Part shown: positions 1 through 9,124 of the stretch, piece after piece
Position numbering within the stretch: position 1 is the first letter of the stretch
Layout: every line of letters begins with the position of its first letter
Source: a virus
Strand: one strand, 5' to 3'
DNA length: 21,013 nt
Virus record (IMG/VR): IMGVR_UViG_3300001460_000264
Location: 1 to 21,013 of that record
Program-made: the position numbers and the translations under genes
Notes under the pieces: generated by a model
What the model was told of the DNA's origin: nothing
Database searches by the model: none
What the model saw: only the letters and a program-made list of their open reading frames with translations

Positions 1-3000
1 GGGACGCTGAACAATTTGGCGAGCAGTTTCCAAGAACTAACTGATCCGATCACGCAATTTATCAAGAACCTGACGGCGTCTGTGAAGTCGGGTGAGGGGA
101 TAAGGAAGATCGCTAACGCGATTGAGGAAGTTATTCCTTTCATTATGAGTCTTGTGGAAACTAGCCGTTCGTTGGCTCAGGCTTACGCGAGTGTTCTGTT
201 GCCTGCGATTCGGGCTTTGACTCCGGCTTTGGCTGCCGTGTCTAACATGCTGAAAGTTCTTTTGGATGCGTTCAATAAGTTACCCGAGCCGGTCAAGTCC
301 CTGATCGGTGTGCTGGTGCTTATGCGGATCGCTATGACAAAGAGCACGCTTGCTGCCAAAGTGTTCGGAATAACGTGGTCGCAAATGGCAGCCAAGTTTT
401 CTCTCGGTGTGACCGCTATCGGCGTTGGGCTTATCGACTTCCAAGCAAAAATGCAGGCTGCGATGATGCGGGGGAAGATAAGTGTCCTAAGTTTCTCAGC
501 CGCCGTAAACACAATGAAGGTCGGTGCTGTCGCCTCCTTCCGAGCCATTGGCGCAGCGGCAAGAGGGTTGATGATTGCTCTTGGACCTGTCGGCGCGGTC
601 CTCGCTGCGGCTACCGTCGCCTTAGAGGTTTTCGCTGGAAAGTCTGCTGATACTCAATCTAAAGTCGCAGCACTACGAGACACAGTAGACGAGACGACGG
701 GTGCCTTCACGGAGTTGTCGAAACAGACGATCGCAAATGATTTACGGATGAATCTGTCGCCGGAAGATCAGGTTATGCTCCGTGAGTTGGGTCTCGGTGT
801 CGAGGCTATGGCCTCAGCGATCGTTGAAGGTGGACCCGCTATTCAGGAGATGGGTGAAAAGTTCAATGATGCTATCGGGCCGTCAGGTCGCATAAAGACG
901 AACATTATTGGCATCAAAGACGCGGTTGTAGTCGCGGAACGTAATTTCGGTGGTTACGCGAAGATCGCTAATGAAACTTTGCGTCAGCAGGAGCAGGCTT
1001 CCATCGACGCTGGATTAGCGCAAGAGAGAGCATCGAGAATTGTTCTTCTTTCTCTTACGCAAGAGATCGCGAAGAATAAGGATCGTGAGCAAGCGGTAAT
1101 CGCGGCGCACCTAAATATGACGGCTGCCGAGAAGGCTCACTCTCAATTCACGATCAAAAGTTCCAACGCTATGCGTAAGGCGACCGAGAGCGCCACCGCT
1201 GCCGTGAAAGCCCTCGACGATTCGACACAGAACATGCTCGACGTTATTAGCGGTGAGGCTAGTTACGACAAGGCCCGTGAGGGGATTCACGATCTTCGTG
1301 ACGCCTTGAAGGACGGCGACAAGAAGTTGAACGGCTTCTCGCGTGCGGCTTTGGAAAACCGTGAAGCGATTCGTGACGCGGCGAAGGGGTACATCGACTA
1401 CGCGAACTCCCTCGAAGACCCGATCAAGCGTCAAGAGGCGTTAGAGGAGGGGCAGCGGAAGATTCGCAGAGCAATAAAGGAGTCCGGTCTCGATCCTAAA
1501 GATTCCGACATCATCAAGACGATGAAGGCTGAGGCTGAGCAGAGCGGTAAGACGGTCGACGAGTTCGCGGTGCAGAGGGATATCGCGGCTCAATACGGTA
1601 ATCAGGTCGGTAAGAACTTCATTGACGGAATTATCAAGCAACTTCGTGATGGTCAAGGAAACGTAAATACTGCTGCCGGGATTGCGGTTGAGGGGATGCC
1701 CGACGCTGCTAACGCAGCGATCGGCGCGGATTCTCCGTCGAAAGCAGCGATGAAGGTCGCTAAAAACTTCATCGACGGCATCGTTGTTGGAGTTCAGAAA
1801 GAAAAGAAACTAGCCGAGATGGAGATTAGTGACCTCGGCGAGAAAATGATCAGCGCCCTTGAGAAGAAATTGAGCGAGTTCTCTCAGGTATTGGCAAACT
1901 CGGGAAGCGCCCTTCGTGGATTAGATTCGGCTAGTGGCGGCTTGGCTCGCAGCCTTGGGCTTGAGGGTATTCCTTCACAGATTGAGGAGGCTTTCGGTTC
2001 CGAGAGTGACATCAAGGGTGTCCTAAACTCATTCCAGCAGTTGAGTGGGTCTATCGACGCTGTTATGGCTCCGCTGCTGGATGAGGCTGTCCCTGAGGGT
2101 AAGTTCAAGGGATTGAAGAACCGCTTGACTGGCCTTCAAGCGGAACTTAGAGAGACAACCATTGAGGCTGTCAAGACGTTCCAAGACATAACCAAACTTC
2201 GTGAGGAGCAGAACGCTCTCGACGAGGCTTTCCAAAATCAGATCGTAGGAATAAACGAGACCTTCGACAAACTTGATAAGGCCGCTGCTGATGAGTTGAA
2301 GCGAACCGAGAGCCGATTCCGTGACTTGCAGCGCACCATAAATGCACGTTACGACGCGCTCGACCGTGCCGCCACCGCGAACGTCAAGCGGATCGAGGCG
2401 CATTACAAGCAGTTGATCCCGACGCTGCAAGACGCCTTGAAGGCTGCCAATGCCGCTTACAAGACAGAGAACGATGTCCTCAAAGGTCTAGTTGACGACC
2501 GTGACAAGTTCCTCAACAACATCGGTAAGAGTTTCCGTGGCTTCTTGAACAACCTGAAAGTCGATACCGATAAAGCCACTCGGACTGTGACTCGCAGCAC
2601 GGAGAAACTCGTCGACGGGTTGAAGGTGATCACGTCTGAGACGTTCACGGAGGAGACGGGTGGCACGAGTTTCGCGGACGCTTTGCAGGGCCGCTTGGAT
2701 TCGTTGCGGGCGTTCTCGTCGAACGTGCGTTCCCTGTTGCAGCGTGGTCTCGATCAGAGTTTGGTAAAGGATTTCATCGCTGCTGGTGTCGACTCGGCTG
2801 GTGAGACTGTCGCCGCCTTGGCTTCCGGCTCGGACGCTCAGATAGCGCAAATAAACGCTGCTCAGAACGAACTAGGCGGCATTATTGAATCCTTCACGAC
2901 GTCGTCGTCCGCTGCCCTATTTGATTACGGTGTGGCGCAGCAGGAGGCGGTTGTTGCTCCGTTGCGGGCTGCCGCTGACGCTGCTCAGGTCGCGTTGACT

Positions 3001-3783
3001 GAGGCGCAACTTGCGCGTGACACGGAGTTGGCTGCCGCTAAGGCTCAGGCTGAGGCGTTGAAACTGAATCGTCAGGCTGAGTTGGCTGTCGCGCAGGCTG
3101 ATCGGGACGCGGAAGTGGGTCGGATTCGGGCTTATCAGGAGCAGTTGCGGGTTGACCGGCAGGCCGAGTTGGATCAGGCGGCCTTGGATTACAAGACCAA
3201 TAGTGATCAGATCACAAAGGAGATCACGGAGATGGAGGGTCGCCTGAACGCGGCTGCTCTCCACATCAACGAAATGTTCACTAAGTTGATCCGACCGATG
3301 CAGAAGAAGATGTTCAGGTTCGGCAAGCAGATAGTGAACGGCATCATTCGCGGTTTACGGGAACGTGAAGGTGCCGTGTACGCGAAGGCTCGCGCTATCG
3401 CTGACCGTATCCGCTCGGAGATCGCTCTCGCCTTCAACTTCGGTAGCCCCTCGAAGGTGACGATGAAGATGGGTGAGCAGATCGCTCAAGGTCTCATCGT
3501 CGGCATGAATAATGAGATGCGGAACGTGGGTCGCACGGCTAGCGCCCTCGCTGATCAGGCGATGATCCCGATCGCTACGCCGACGTTGGGTCGCACTTCC
3601 CCGTCACCTAGCGTCACCTCCGGCATGAGCAGGCGTGGGGCAGGGCAGGCCGCTGGCGCGAACGTGAACATTACCGTGAACGCTGGGATGGGCGCTGACG
3701 GCTCGAACATTGGTCGTGAGATCGTGACAGCGATCCGTCAGTACGAGCGTCGTAATGGCACCGTGTTTGTGAGTGCTAGGTGA
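1..3783 (+). CDS. Tail tape measure protein (5' partial)
   Basis: The reading frame is open from the first base, so the true start lies upstream; the first in-window start is a TTG at 16. From there 1,255 codons are seen, the longest gene here, as expected for a protein that sets siphovirus tail length. Hydrophobic segments lie near residues 92-110 and 178-207 (counted from the TTG), the pattern of the membrane-active part of tape measures. Long helical, coiled-coil-prone stretches rich in Ala, Glu, Gln and Arg follow, around residues 715-815 and 975-1080. A paired motif (GKxxxxGII, then SPSK, then a second GxxxGxxxG-like segment) occurs twice, near residues 532-600 and 1102-1170. The C-terminus is a Gly/Ala/Asn-rich linker ending in an acidic-basic tail typical of actinophage tape measures. 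The stop overlaps the next gene's GTG start (GTGA). Confidence 0.93.
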   Translation, partial: GTLNNLASSFQELTDPITQFIKNLTASVKSGEGIRKIANAIEEVIPFIMSLVETSRSLAQAYASVLLPAIRALTPALAAVSNMLKVLLDAFNKLPEPVKSLIGVLVLMRIAMTKSTLAAKVFGITWSQMAAKFSLGVTAIGVGLIDFQAKMQAAMMRGKISVLSFSAAVNTMKVGAVASFRAIGAAARGLMIALGPVGAVLAAATVALEVFAGKSADTQSKVAALRDTVDETTGAFTELSKQTIANDLRMNLSPEDQVMLRELGLGVEAMASAIVEGGPAIQEMGEKFNDAIGPSGRIKTNIIGIKDAVVVAERNFGGYAKIANETLRQQEQASIDAGLAQERASRIVLLSLTQEIAKNKDREQAVIAAHLNMTAAEKAHSQFTIKSSNAMRKATESATAAVKALDDSTQNMLDVISGEASYDKAREGIHDLRDALKDGDKKLNGFSRAALENREAIRDAAKGYIDYANSLEDPIKRQEALEEGQRKIRRAIKESGLDPKDSDIIKTMKAEAEQSGKTVDEFAVQRDIAAQYGNQVGKNFIDGIIKQLRDGQGNVNTAAGIAVEGMPDAANAAIGADSPSKAAMKVAKNFIDGIVVGVQKEKKLAEMEISDLGEKMISALEKKLSEFSQVLANSGSALRGLDSASGGLARSLGLEGIPSQIEEAFGSESDIKGVLNSFQQLSGSIDAVMAPLLDEAVPEGKFKGLKNRLTGLQAELRETTIEAVKTFQDITKLREEQNALDEAFQNQIVGINETFDKLDKAAADELKRTESRFRDLQRTINARYDALDRAATANVKRIEAHYKQLIPTLQDALKAANAAYKTENDVLKGLVDDRDKFLNNIGKSFRGFLNNLKVDTDKATRTVTRSTEKLVDGLKVITSETFTEETGGTSFADALQGRLDSLRAFSSNVRSLLQRGLDQSLVKDFIAAGVDSAGETVAALASGSDAQIAQINAAQNELGGIIESFTTSSSAALFDYGVAQQEAVVAPLRAAADAAQVALTEAQLARDTELAAAKAQAEALKLNRQAELAVAQADRDAEVGRIRAYQEQLRVDRQAELDQAALDYKTNSDQITKEITEMEGRLNAAALHINEMFTKLIRPMQKKMFRFGKQIVNGIIRGLREREGAVYAKARAIADRIRSEIALAFNFGSPSKVTMKMGEQIAQGLIVGMNNEMRNVGRTASALADQAMIPIATPTLGRTSPSPSVTSGMSRRGAGQAAGANVNITVNAGMGADGSNIGREIVTAIRQYERRNGTVFVSAR

Positions 3784-5003
3784 AGCCTTTAGTCGAGATC
3801 GCTTTCGATCTTAACCTGTCGGGTGCGGGTGACTTCCTGACCTTGGATGAGCCGGTTCGTGGGAAGTTGGGTGACGCTACTTACCCGTTAGCGGGTGAGG
3901 TTCTCGTCGACGTGAGCGACTTCGTGCGTCAGGTGGATATTACGAGAGGTCGACCGAAGGAAACACAGCAGTTCGATGCTGGTACTTGCACGGTCGCTTT
4001 AGATAACAGGACTCGACAGTTCGATCCGTCGGCTCCTGCGAGTGTCTCACCGTATGCTGCGGGCATTGTTCCTCGTAAAGAACTTGTGGTTTCCCTTGGG
4101 GCTGAGCGTATTTTCACGGGTCAGGTCGAGGATTGGGATATTAGTTACGAGCAGATAAACCAGTCGATCACTTACGCGAAGGCCGCTGACGGTTTTACCT
4201 TGTTCTCGCAGGAGATCATGGACGCGGGAGTTGGGCCGGTTGGATTGTCCGGCTCGGTGGTGAATCAGGTTTTGTCGGCGTCGGCTATTGACTGGCCTGT
4301 CTCGCGTCGTGACGTTGATGCGGGCCTGTCGACGATTGGCGCGAACACGATCCCTGCGGATCAGTCGGCTTTGGCATATTTGCAGAAGATCGCGACTGGC
4401 GAGCCGGGGGCCTTCTTTGTGGGTCGTCAGGGTTACTTGACGTTCCGTGAGCGTTTGGACTTGCAAACACCTACGGGGGTTGAGTTCCGTGATGATGGGT
4501 CGGGCACTCCGTTCGCCACTATCGACGTTGAGTTTGGGACGGAGAACCTGTTCACTCGTATCGAGGTTGATTGGGTTGGAGGGACTGTCTCGGCTCAGAA
4601 TGATGACGCGATCGTGAAATACGGCTTGACGACATTGACTGTTGAGACCCTTTTGAGTACGGCGCAGGAGGCTGAGAATTTCGCTGTCTTCTACGCTGAG
4701 AGGTACGCCGAGCCGACGTACAGGATTCGTGGATTATCGGTGAATATGGATTTGTTGACGTCTGCTCAACAGTTGGCGATCTCTCGTTTGGAGTTGGCTG
4801 ACAACGTGGCGGTCGAGTGGACGCCGTCGGGTGTCGGTGACGCGGTTCGCCGGGTCGTGATCATTGACGAGATTATTCACGAGTTCACGCCTAAGCCCGA
4901 GGCCCTGCATTTCGTGAAATTGAACTTCTCGCAGACCTTGGCTGCGTTCATTTTGGATAGCACCATTCAGGGCAAACTAGATGAGAACTATTTGGGCTGG
5001 TGA
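3780..5003 (+). CDS. Minor tail protein (distal tail/baseplate)
   Basis: A 407-residue protein starts at GTG 3780, overlapping the tape-measure stop by 4 nt, so the two are probably translationally coupled. The composition is mostly beta-strand. The N-terminal third contains a stretch around residues 48-125 (FVRQVDITRGR, then CTVALDNRTRQFDP, then RIFTGQVEDW) that is characteristic of the minor tail proteins found directly after the tape measure in actinobacterial siphophages. By position it should form part of the tail tip that the fibre genes downstream attach to. The assignment rests on remembered family pattern and gene order; the exact tip role (Dit-like or Tal-like) cannot be told from sequence alone. 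Confidence 0.8.
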   Translation: MKPLVEIAFDLNLSGAGDFLTLDEPVRGKLGDATYPLAGEVLVDVSDFVRQVDITRGRPKETQQFDAGTCTVALDNRTRQFDPSAPASVSPYAAGIVPRKELVVSLGAERIFTGQVEDWDISYEQINQSITYAKAADGFTLFSQEIMDAGVGPVGLSGSVVNQVLSASAIDWPVSRRDVDAGLSTIGANTIPADQSALAYLQKIATGEPGAFFVGRQGYLTFRERLDLQTPTGVEFRDDGSGTPFATIDVEFGTENLFTRIEVDWVGGTVSAQNDDAIVKYGLTTLTVETLLSTAQEAENFAVFYAERYAEPTYRIRGLSVNMDLLTSAQQLAISRLELADNVAVEWTPSGVGDAVRRVVIIDEIIHEFTPKPEALHFVKLNFSQTLAAFILDSTIQGKLDENYLGW

Positions 5004-5055
5004 GGGGTAGAATAATGAACATTATCGAATCAACAACACCGGGGTTAGGTGAGTT

Positions 5056-5322
5056 ATGGCGGGTCTAGGCTTCAAGACTTTCGCGGCTGGCGAGGTTCTT
5101 ACCGCTGCCAACGTCAATGGCTATTTGATGCAGCAGAGCATCATGGTCTTTGCTGATGCCACGGCTCGTGACGCGGCGATATCCTCCCCTTCGGAGGGTA
5201 TGTTCGTGTACCTTACCGGGACTAACGCGCTCCAGTTTTATGATGGTTCATCGTGGACGGCTTTCACCTCCGGTGGTGGCGGCGCAGGTTTGCAAGATAT
5301 TTTCTTCTTGATGGGAGCATGA
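5056..5322 (+). CDS. Small tail-tip/fibre-associated protein
   Basis: An 88-residue protein with a hydrophilic start followed by the segment FAAGEVLTAANVNGYLM near residues 10-26. This motif recurs in small structural proteins and fibre N-termini of many tailed phages. The rest reads as short beta strands with a YDGSSWTAF turn and a Gly-rich end (GGGGAG). No signal peptide or membrane segment is seen. The likely ribosome site is the purine-rich stretch at 5046-5053. It sits between the minor tail protein and the glycine-rich fibres and is likely a connector or part of the tip. No enzymatic function is suggested. Confidence 0.65.
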   Translation: MAGLGFKTFAAGEVLTAANVNGYLMQQSIMVFADATARDAAISSPSEGMFVYLTGTNALQFYDGSSWTAFTSGGGGAGLQDIFFLMGA

Positions 5323-5325
5323 CAG

Positions 5326-5658
5326 ATGGCTACTGCTTACAAGTTTGCACAAGTGCAGGGGACTGCTGCTGTCGGCACGTTCGCTACTCTTTACACGACA
5401 CCTTCCTCCACTGAGGCGGTGATATCGTCCCTCGTTATCTGTAATCAGTCCTCGTCGGCTATCACGGTGCGTGTCGGATTAGACGCGACGGCTGGCACTC
5501 CGGGTGCATCTGAGTTCCTCGTGTATGACGCTTCAGTTGCTGGAAATGACACGATTGCATTGACGTTGGGTATCACGATGGATGCGGGTAAGTTTATCCG
5601 CGTGTCTAGTTCAGCGAACACGATTGCGTTCTCGGCGTTCCTTTCGGAGATCTCATAA
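5326..5658 (+). CDS. Small beta-rich structural protein, tail region
   Basis: A 110-residue protein preceded by GGGAG at about 5311-5315 as a ribosome site. Alternating hydrophobic residues (VISSLVICNQSS, ITVRVGL, DTIALTLGITM) predict a compact all-beta fold. Proteins of this size and pattern, with a KFIRVSSSANTIAFSAF-type ending, lie beside fibre genes in many aquatic phages and are thought to be virion components. It is separated from its neighbours by only 3 nt upstream and 1 nt downstream, so it belongs to the tail operon. The specific role is unknown. Confidence 0.6.
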   Translation: MATAYKFAQVQGTAAVGTFATLYTTPSSTEAVISSLVICNQSSSAITVRVGLDATAGTPGASEFLVYDASVAGNDTIALTLGITMDAGKFIRVSSSANTIAFSAFLSEIS

Positions 5659-5659
5659 C

Positions 5660-6514
5660 ATGGCGATGAGTTCGTTCAGCGGGTCAGGACTGATTGGTTC
5701 TACACCGGGTAACGCGGTGATTAGTGATACGCCTACGGGGACGTATACGTCTGGGTCTGCGTCGTACAGTTATTGGACGCTGACGGCATCTGGTTCCCTG
5801 AACGTGACTACTGCTGGTCTCGCGGATTTTCTTCTTGTGGGCGGCGGGGGAGGTTCTGGATCAGGCTACGGTGGCGGCGGCGGTGGCGGCGGGGGCGTTC
5901 TCGAAACGAGTCAAAGTTACCTAAGTGCCGGAAGCGTCACGGTCACGGTCGGGGCCGGGGGTGCGGGTGTCGCATCTACAGGAACAAGTGCAGGACGCAA
6001 CGGCGCTAATGGTTTCCCGTCACGGGTTGGCGACATTTATTCACCCGGCGGTGGTGGAGGCGGTGGCTTCACTCGTGAATCACCCGTTTCTGGCACACAG
6101 ATCAGAGGCGACCTTGGAGGAAACGGCGCAAGTGGCGGCGGCGGTTCAGGCTATCTTGGTGGCTCTGCTCCTGCCGGTGGGACGGGAGTAAGCGGTTTAG
6201 GGAATGACGGCGGTGCTGGTGGCAACAGTTCCTCAAGCGGCGGCTCTGGTGGCGGTGCTGGTGCGGCTGGCACGAGTGGCTCTAATCAGACCGGTGGCGC
6301 AGGCAAGTCAAGCAGTTACTCCGGTTCGTCTGTCCTGTACGGCGGTGGCGGCGGTGGTGGAACGTCGGGAACCGGCGGCTCTGGTGGCGGCGGGGACGCT
6401 GGCGCTGATGGGTCTGCCAACACGGGCGGCGGTGGCGGTGGCGTCGAAACCGTCACGAGCGACGGCAGGGCAGGCGGCAGCGGTGTGGTTGTTGTACGAG
6501 TGAGGACAGCATGA
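5660..6514 (+). CDS. Glycine-rich fibre/adhesin protein, one domain
   Basis: A 284-residue protein starting at ATG 5660, one base after the preceding stop. The frame is open further upstream to 5582, but that part overlaps the previous gene and is not protein-like. A short N-terminal part leads into one long glycine-rich domain. Its anchors are LTASGSLNVTTAGLADFLLVGGGG, then VTVTVGAGG, then SRVGDIYSPGGGGGG, then a terminal GGSGVVVVR strand. Runs of GG, GGGG and GGSGGGG between the anchors resemble the polyglycine-II sandwiches known from T4-like gp38 adhesins; that structural link is an inference. The same domain occurs twice more in the next gene. It is probably a receptor-recognition component of the tail tip. 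Its stop overlaps the next start (ATGA). Confidence 0.75.
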   Translation: MAMSSFSGSGLIGSTPGNAVISDTPTGTYTSGSASYSYWTLTASGSLNVTTAGLADFLLVGGGGGSGSGYGGGGGGGGGVLETSQSYLSAGSVTVTVGAGGAGVASTGTSAGRNGANGFPSRVGDIYSPGGGGGGGFTRESPVSGTQIRGDLGGNGASGGGGSGYLGGSAPAGGTGVSGLGNDGGAGGNSSSSGGSGGGAGAAGTSGSNQTGGAGKSSSYSGSSVLYGGGGGGGTSGTGGSGGGGDAGADGSANTGGGGGGVETVTSDGRAGGSGVVVVRVRTA

Positions 6515-8160
6515 GTATTCAACGTTTATCGCAAGCGACTCTCGGTGCGGGATCGACAGTCCCTTCGGCGGGTCGGTTCGCTCAACTTTCTGGCGGCACT
6601 TACACGACGTACACGAGTGGATCAACTACCTTCGGTGTGCATACGTTTACCGCGACTGGCACTTTGACTGTAAGCGGTTCCGGCGTTGTCGATGTTCTCG
6701 TTGTTGGCGGTGCGGGTGCTGGCGGGTCAGGAGCGTTCTATGGCGCGGGTGGCGGTGGAGCCGGAGGTGTTATTGAGGTCGGCTCACATTTCCTTGAAGC
6801 GGGTTCCTTTGCGGTGACCGTTGGGGCTGGGGCTGCCGCTGGAGGGACACAAGGCACGAGCAGTCGGGTTGATGAGTTGTACGCCTTTGGTGGTGGCCTT
6901 GGTGGTGCCCATGACGGGACGAACATCGGCGGCTACTACGTCGGGATAAATGGCGCGTCCGGTGGGGGAGGTAACACTCAGACAAACGTGAGCAAGACCG
7001 CTGGGACGGGTGTTCCCGGTCAAGGCAATAACGGTGGGGCAGGCGTAAGTACTAACTCTGCGGGTCAAGGATCTGGCGGTGGCGGGGGGGCCGGTGCTGT
7101 CGGTGCGGCAGGCTCCGGATCAACTGGTGGTGCAGGCGGGGCAGGTCAAGCATCCTCGCTGCAAACAGGCAGCGCACAAACGTATGGTGGCGGTGGCGGG
7201 GGCCACGGCACGAGCAAGGGTGCAGGCGGCGCTGGTGGCGGCGGTGCTGCGGCAGCAACAACCGGCGTTGCCGGAACCGTAAACACGGGCGGTGGAGGTG
7301 GCGGTGGCTTCACGGCAGTTAGCGGTGGCACAGGTGGTGCTGGTGGCTCAGGCATCGTGATTGTTCGGACGATCATCGGTGGCTCTGCTGCGGGTGTCGT
7401 CGCGTCGGGTGGCACGGAAACTACTTACACGGGTGACGGAGCGACTGGTGTCGCTGGTCAGAACTACAAGGTTCACTCGTTTACTTCTAGCGGCTCTTTG
7501 ACTGTTAGTGCGGCTGGGTTCGTGGACTGTCTCGTCGTGGGGGCTGGAGGTGGCGGCGGCTCATCAAATGGGCCTGCTGGTGGTGCCGGTGGATACGCGG
7601 AAGTATCAAGCGTTCACTTTAGTGCTGGTTCTAAAACGATTACCGTCGGTGCAGGTGGAGTCGCTGGCAATACAGGTGCCGCATCCAAGATCGACAACCT
7701 TGTTACGGCTGTCGGCGGTGCTGGTGGTAACCGTCTAACTGGAACAAACGCAAAGTACGGCGGCAGCGGATCTGGTGGATCTTTGGACAGCGGCGGTCAG
7801 ACAGGTGGATCTGCTGTTCCGGGCCAAGGGAACAATGGTGGGAACGGCGGCAGCGACTCCGGCGGAGGTGGTGGTGGTGCTGGCGCAGTCGGGGGTAACG
7901 GCTCCGGTTCGACCGGGGGAGCCGGAGGTGCCGGGTCATCTTCAAGCATTTCGGGCAGCGCGGTAGTTCGTGCCGGTGGTGGTGGTGGCGGTGGAGGCAG
8001 TAGCAACGGTGCTGGCGGCTCAGGAGGAGGCGGCGCTGGAACGACTAGCGGCACCGCGACCAGCGGGGGCACTAATCTTGGAAGTGGGGGCGGCGGTGCT
8101 TATGGAGGTACGGGCGGTACTGGCGGCAGCGGTGTCGTAATTATTAGGTACGCAATCTAG
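6511..8160 (+). CDS. Glycine-rich fibre/adhesin protein, two tandem domains
   Basis: A 549-residue protein beginning within the stop of the previous gene (ATGA). It contains two tandem copies of the glycine-rich domain, roughly residues 33-290 and 300-549. Each copy starts with an HTFTATGTLTVS- or HSFTSSGSLTVS-type strand and a (V/C)LVVG step. Each then carries GSxxxTVGAG and a SRVDELY- or SKIDNL-type element. The repetitive glycine body contains VPGQGNNGG and GAGAVG(A/G)xGSGSTGGAGGAG in both copies. The copies close with GGSGIVIVR and GGSGVVIIR. The two copies are more like each other than like the single domain upstream, which suggests a recent internal duplication. The likely role is receptor binding at the tail tip. 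The long antisense open frames here are a by-product of GGN codons. Confidence 0.75.
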   Translation: MSIQRLSQATLGAGSTVPSAGRFAQLSGGTYTTYTSGSTTFGVHTFTATGTLTVSGSGVVDVLVVGGAGAGGSGAFYGAGGGGAGGVIEVGSHFLEAGSFAVTVGAGAAAGGTQGTSSRVDELYAFGGGLGGAHDGTNIGGYYVGINGASGGGGNTQTNVSKTAGTGVPGQGNNGGAGVSTNSAGQGSGGGGGAGAVGAAGSGSTGGAGGAGQASSLQTGSAQTYGGGGGGHGTSKGAGGAGGGGAAAATTGVAGTVNTGGGGGGGFTAVSGGTGGAGGSGIVIVRTIIGGSAAGVVASGGTETTYTGDGATGVAGQNYKVHSFTSSGSLTVSAAGFVDCLVVGAGGGGGSSNGPAGGAGGYAEVSSVHFSAGSKTITVGAGGVAGNTGAASKIDNLVTAVGGAGGNRLTGTNAKYGGSGSGGSLDSGGQTGGSAVPGQGNNGGNGGSDSGGGGGGAGAVGGNGSGSTGGAGGAGSSSSISGSAVVRAGGGGGGGGSSNGAGGSGGGGAGTTSGTATSGGTNLGSGGGGAYGGTGGTGGSGVVIIRYAI

Positions 8161-8174
8161 GAATAGGAAAAGTA

Positions 8175-8432
8175 ATGGCACACTCTGATAATGCTCACGC
8201 GGCTCGCGTTGAGGACGGGATCGTTCGGGAAGTCATCGTGATCCCGTACTTCAACGATGATGATAATGAGATAACGGCTTACTGCAACGGCATTGGGTTG
8301 GCGGGGACTTGGATGGATACCTCGTATTTGGGTTCTCGTCGTGGTCGTTATGCGGGTATCGGTTTCTCTTACGACGCTTCCGCGAATGAGTTCGTGGCCC
8401 CCGTGACCGAGGAGCCGGACGCGACTGAGTAA
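8175..8432 (+). CDS. Small fibre-associated phage protein
   Basis: An 85-residue acidic protein with a good ribosome site (AGGAAAAG just upstream of ATG 8175). The segment RRGRYAGIGFSYDASANEFVAP near residues 54-75 is a pattern found in small structural proteins next to fibres in marine and freshwater phages, often as a domain attached to fibres. The N-terminal half begins with HAARVEDGIVREVIVIP, also typical of that group. The function is unproven; it is probably a virion or fibre-assembly protein. It is the last clearly structural gene before the glycosyltransferase cassette. Confidence 0.6.
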   Translation: MAHSDNAHAARVEDGIVREVIVIPYFNDDDNEITAYCNGIGLAGTWMDTSYLGSRRGRYAGIGFSYDASANEFVAPVTEEPDATE

Positions 8433-8435
8433 AGC

Positions 8436-9098
8436 ATGAGGGTTGCTCTAATAACCGGCTGTTACGGCTCCTACGACCCCATACGTTCTTTACCTGAGTG
8501 GCACGGGTTCGATGACGCCGTATGCGTCACGGACACTCCTGAGGTCGTCGGGGAGGGGTGGAGAGTTGATCACAAGCCGTCTACTGAGGAACCCCGTTTA
8601 GCGGCGAAGCGTCCTAAAATGATGCCGTGGCTCTACACGGATTGTGACGCAGCCGTGTGGATGGACGCTAGTTTCGAGATCGTTGGGGAGGGTTTCTCGG
8701 ACTGGACTCGTAGCCACCTGTCTTTCAACGATTTTGTTGTGTGGATGCACCCTGAGGGTCGGACAGATATTCGACAGGAAGTCGATGTCTGCTGGTCGTT
8801 CCCGAAGTATGAGCGGTATCCCTTGAGGGAACAGTTGGCGCACTACGTTGATTTAGGTATGCCACAGCATTGGGGATTGTTCGCTGCCGGAACAGTTGGA
8901 TGGGTATTCAATGAGGAGACACGCGACCTCGGTCAGCGTTGGTTCGACGAGCAAGTTGAGTGGTCAATTCAGGATCAGATAAGCCTTCCGTTCTTATTGT
9001 GGGATACCGGGAAGAAGTTCGGAGTCTGGCAGGCAAACGAGTACCAGAATCCGTACTTGAAGTTGCGTTGGGATGAGCGTCCGCGTCCTACTGAGTAG
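8436..9098 (+). CDS. DUF616/TOD1-MUCI70-type glycosyltransferase
   Basis: A 220-residue protein starting three bases after the preceding stop. Its pattern matches the DUF616 glycosyltransferase-like family. The N-terminal strand is RVALITGCYGSYD at residues 2-14. A basic loop RLAAKRPKMMPW follows at 54-65, then WMDASFEI at 75-82 (equivalent to the family's W-D-G/A acidic motif). The segment with HPEGRTDIRQEVD covers 105-117, and WSIQDQISLPFLLW at 176-189 is the conserved C-terminal acceptor-side motif. The protein is short but seems complete. It presumably transfers a sugar to a cell-surface, virion or DNA acceptor; the acceptor cannot be deduced. There is no signal peptide, so it should act in the cytoplasm. 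It is followed by a second glycosyltransferase and a methyltransferase-like gene. Confidence 0.75.
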   Translation: MRVALITGCYGSYDPIRSLPEWHGFDDAVCVTDTPEVVGEGWRVDHKPSTEEPRLAAKRPKMMPWLYTDCDAAVWMDASFEIVGEGFSDWTRSHLSFNDFVVWMHPEGRTDIRQEVDVCWSFPKYERYPLREQLAHYVDLGMPQHWGLFAAGTVGWVFNEETRDLGQRWFDEQVEWSIQDQISLPFLLWDTGKKFGVWQANEYQNPYLKLRWDERPRPTE

Positions 9099-9124
9099 GC
9101 TTTTAGCCGACGGGAGAGGACAGC

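Noticed and set aside
5015-5068. 17-codon ORF (begins MNIIESTTPG) between the minor tail protein and the next gene
   Set aside because: It has a weak ribosome site and overlaps the next start out of frame; nothing beyond the ATG supports it.
5582-5659. Upstream extension of the first glycine-rich gene
   Set aside because: It overlaps the preceding structural gene, reads as basic non-protein-like residues, and a better ATG lies one base after that gene's stop.
6308-8072. Long antisense and out-of-frame ORFs, some Pro-rich, within the glycine-rich genes
   Set aside because: They are produced by GGN-rich codons lacking stops on the other strand; they have no ribosome sites and only low-complexity composition.
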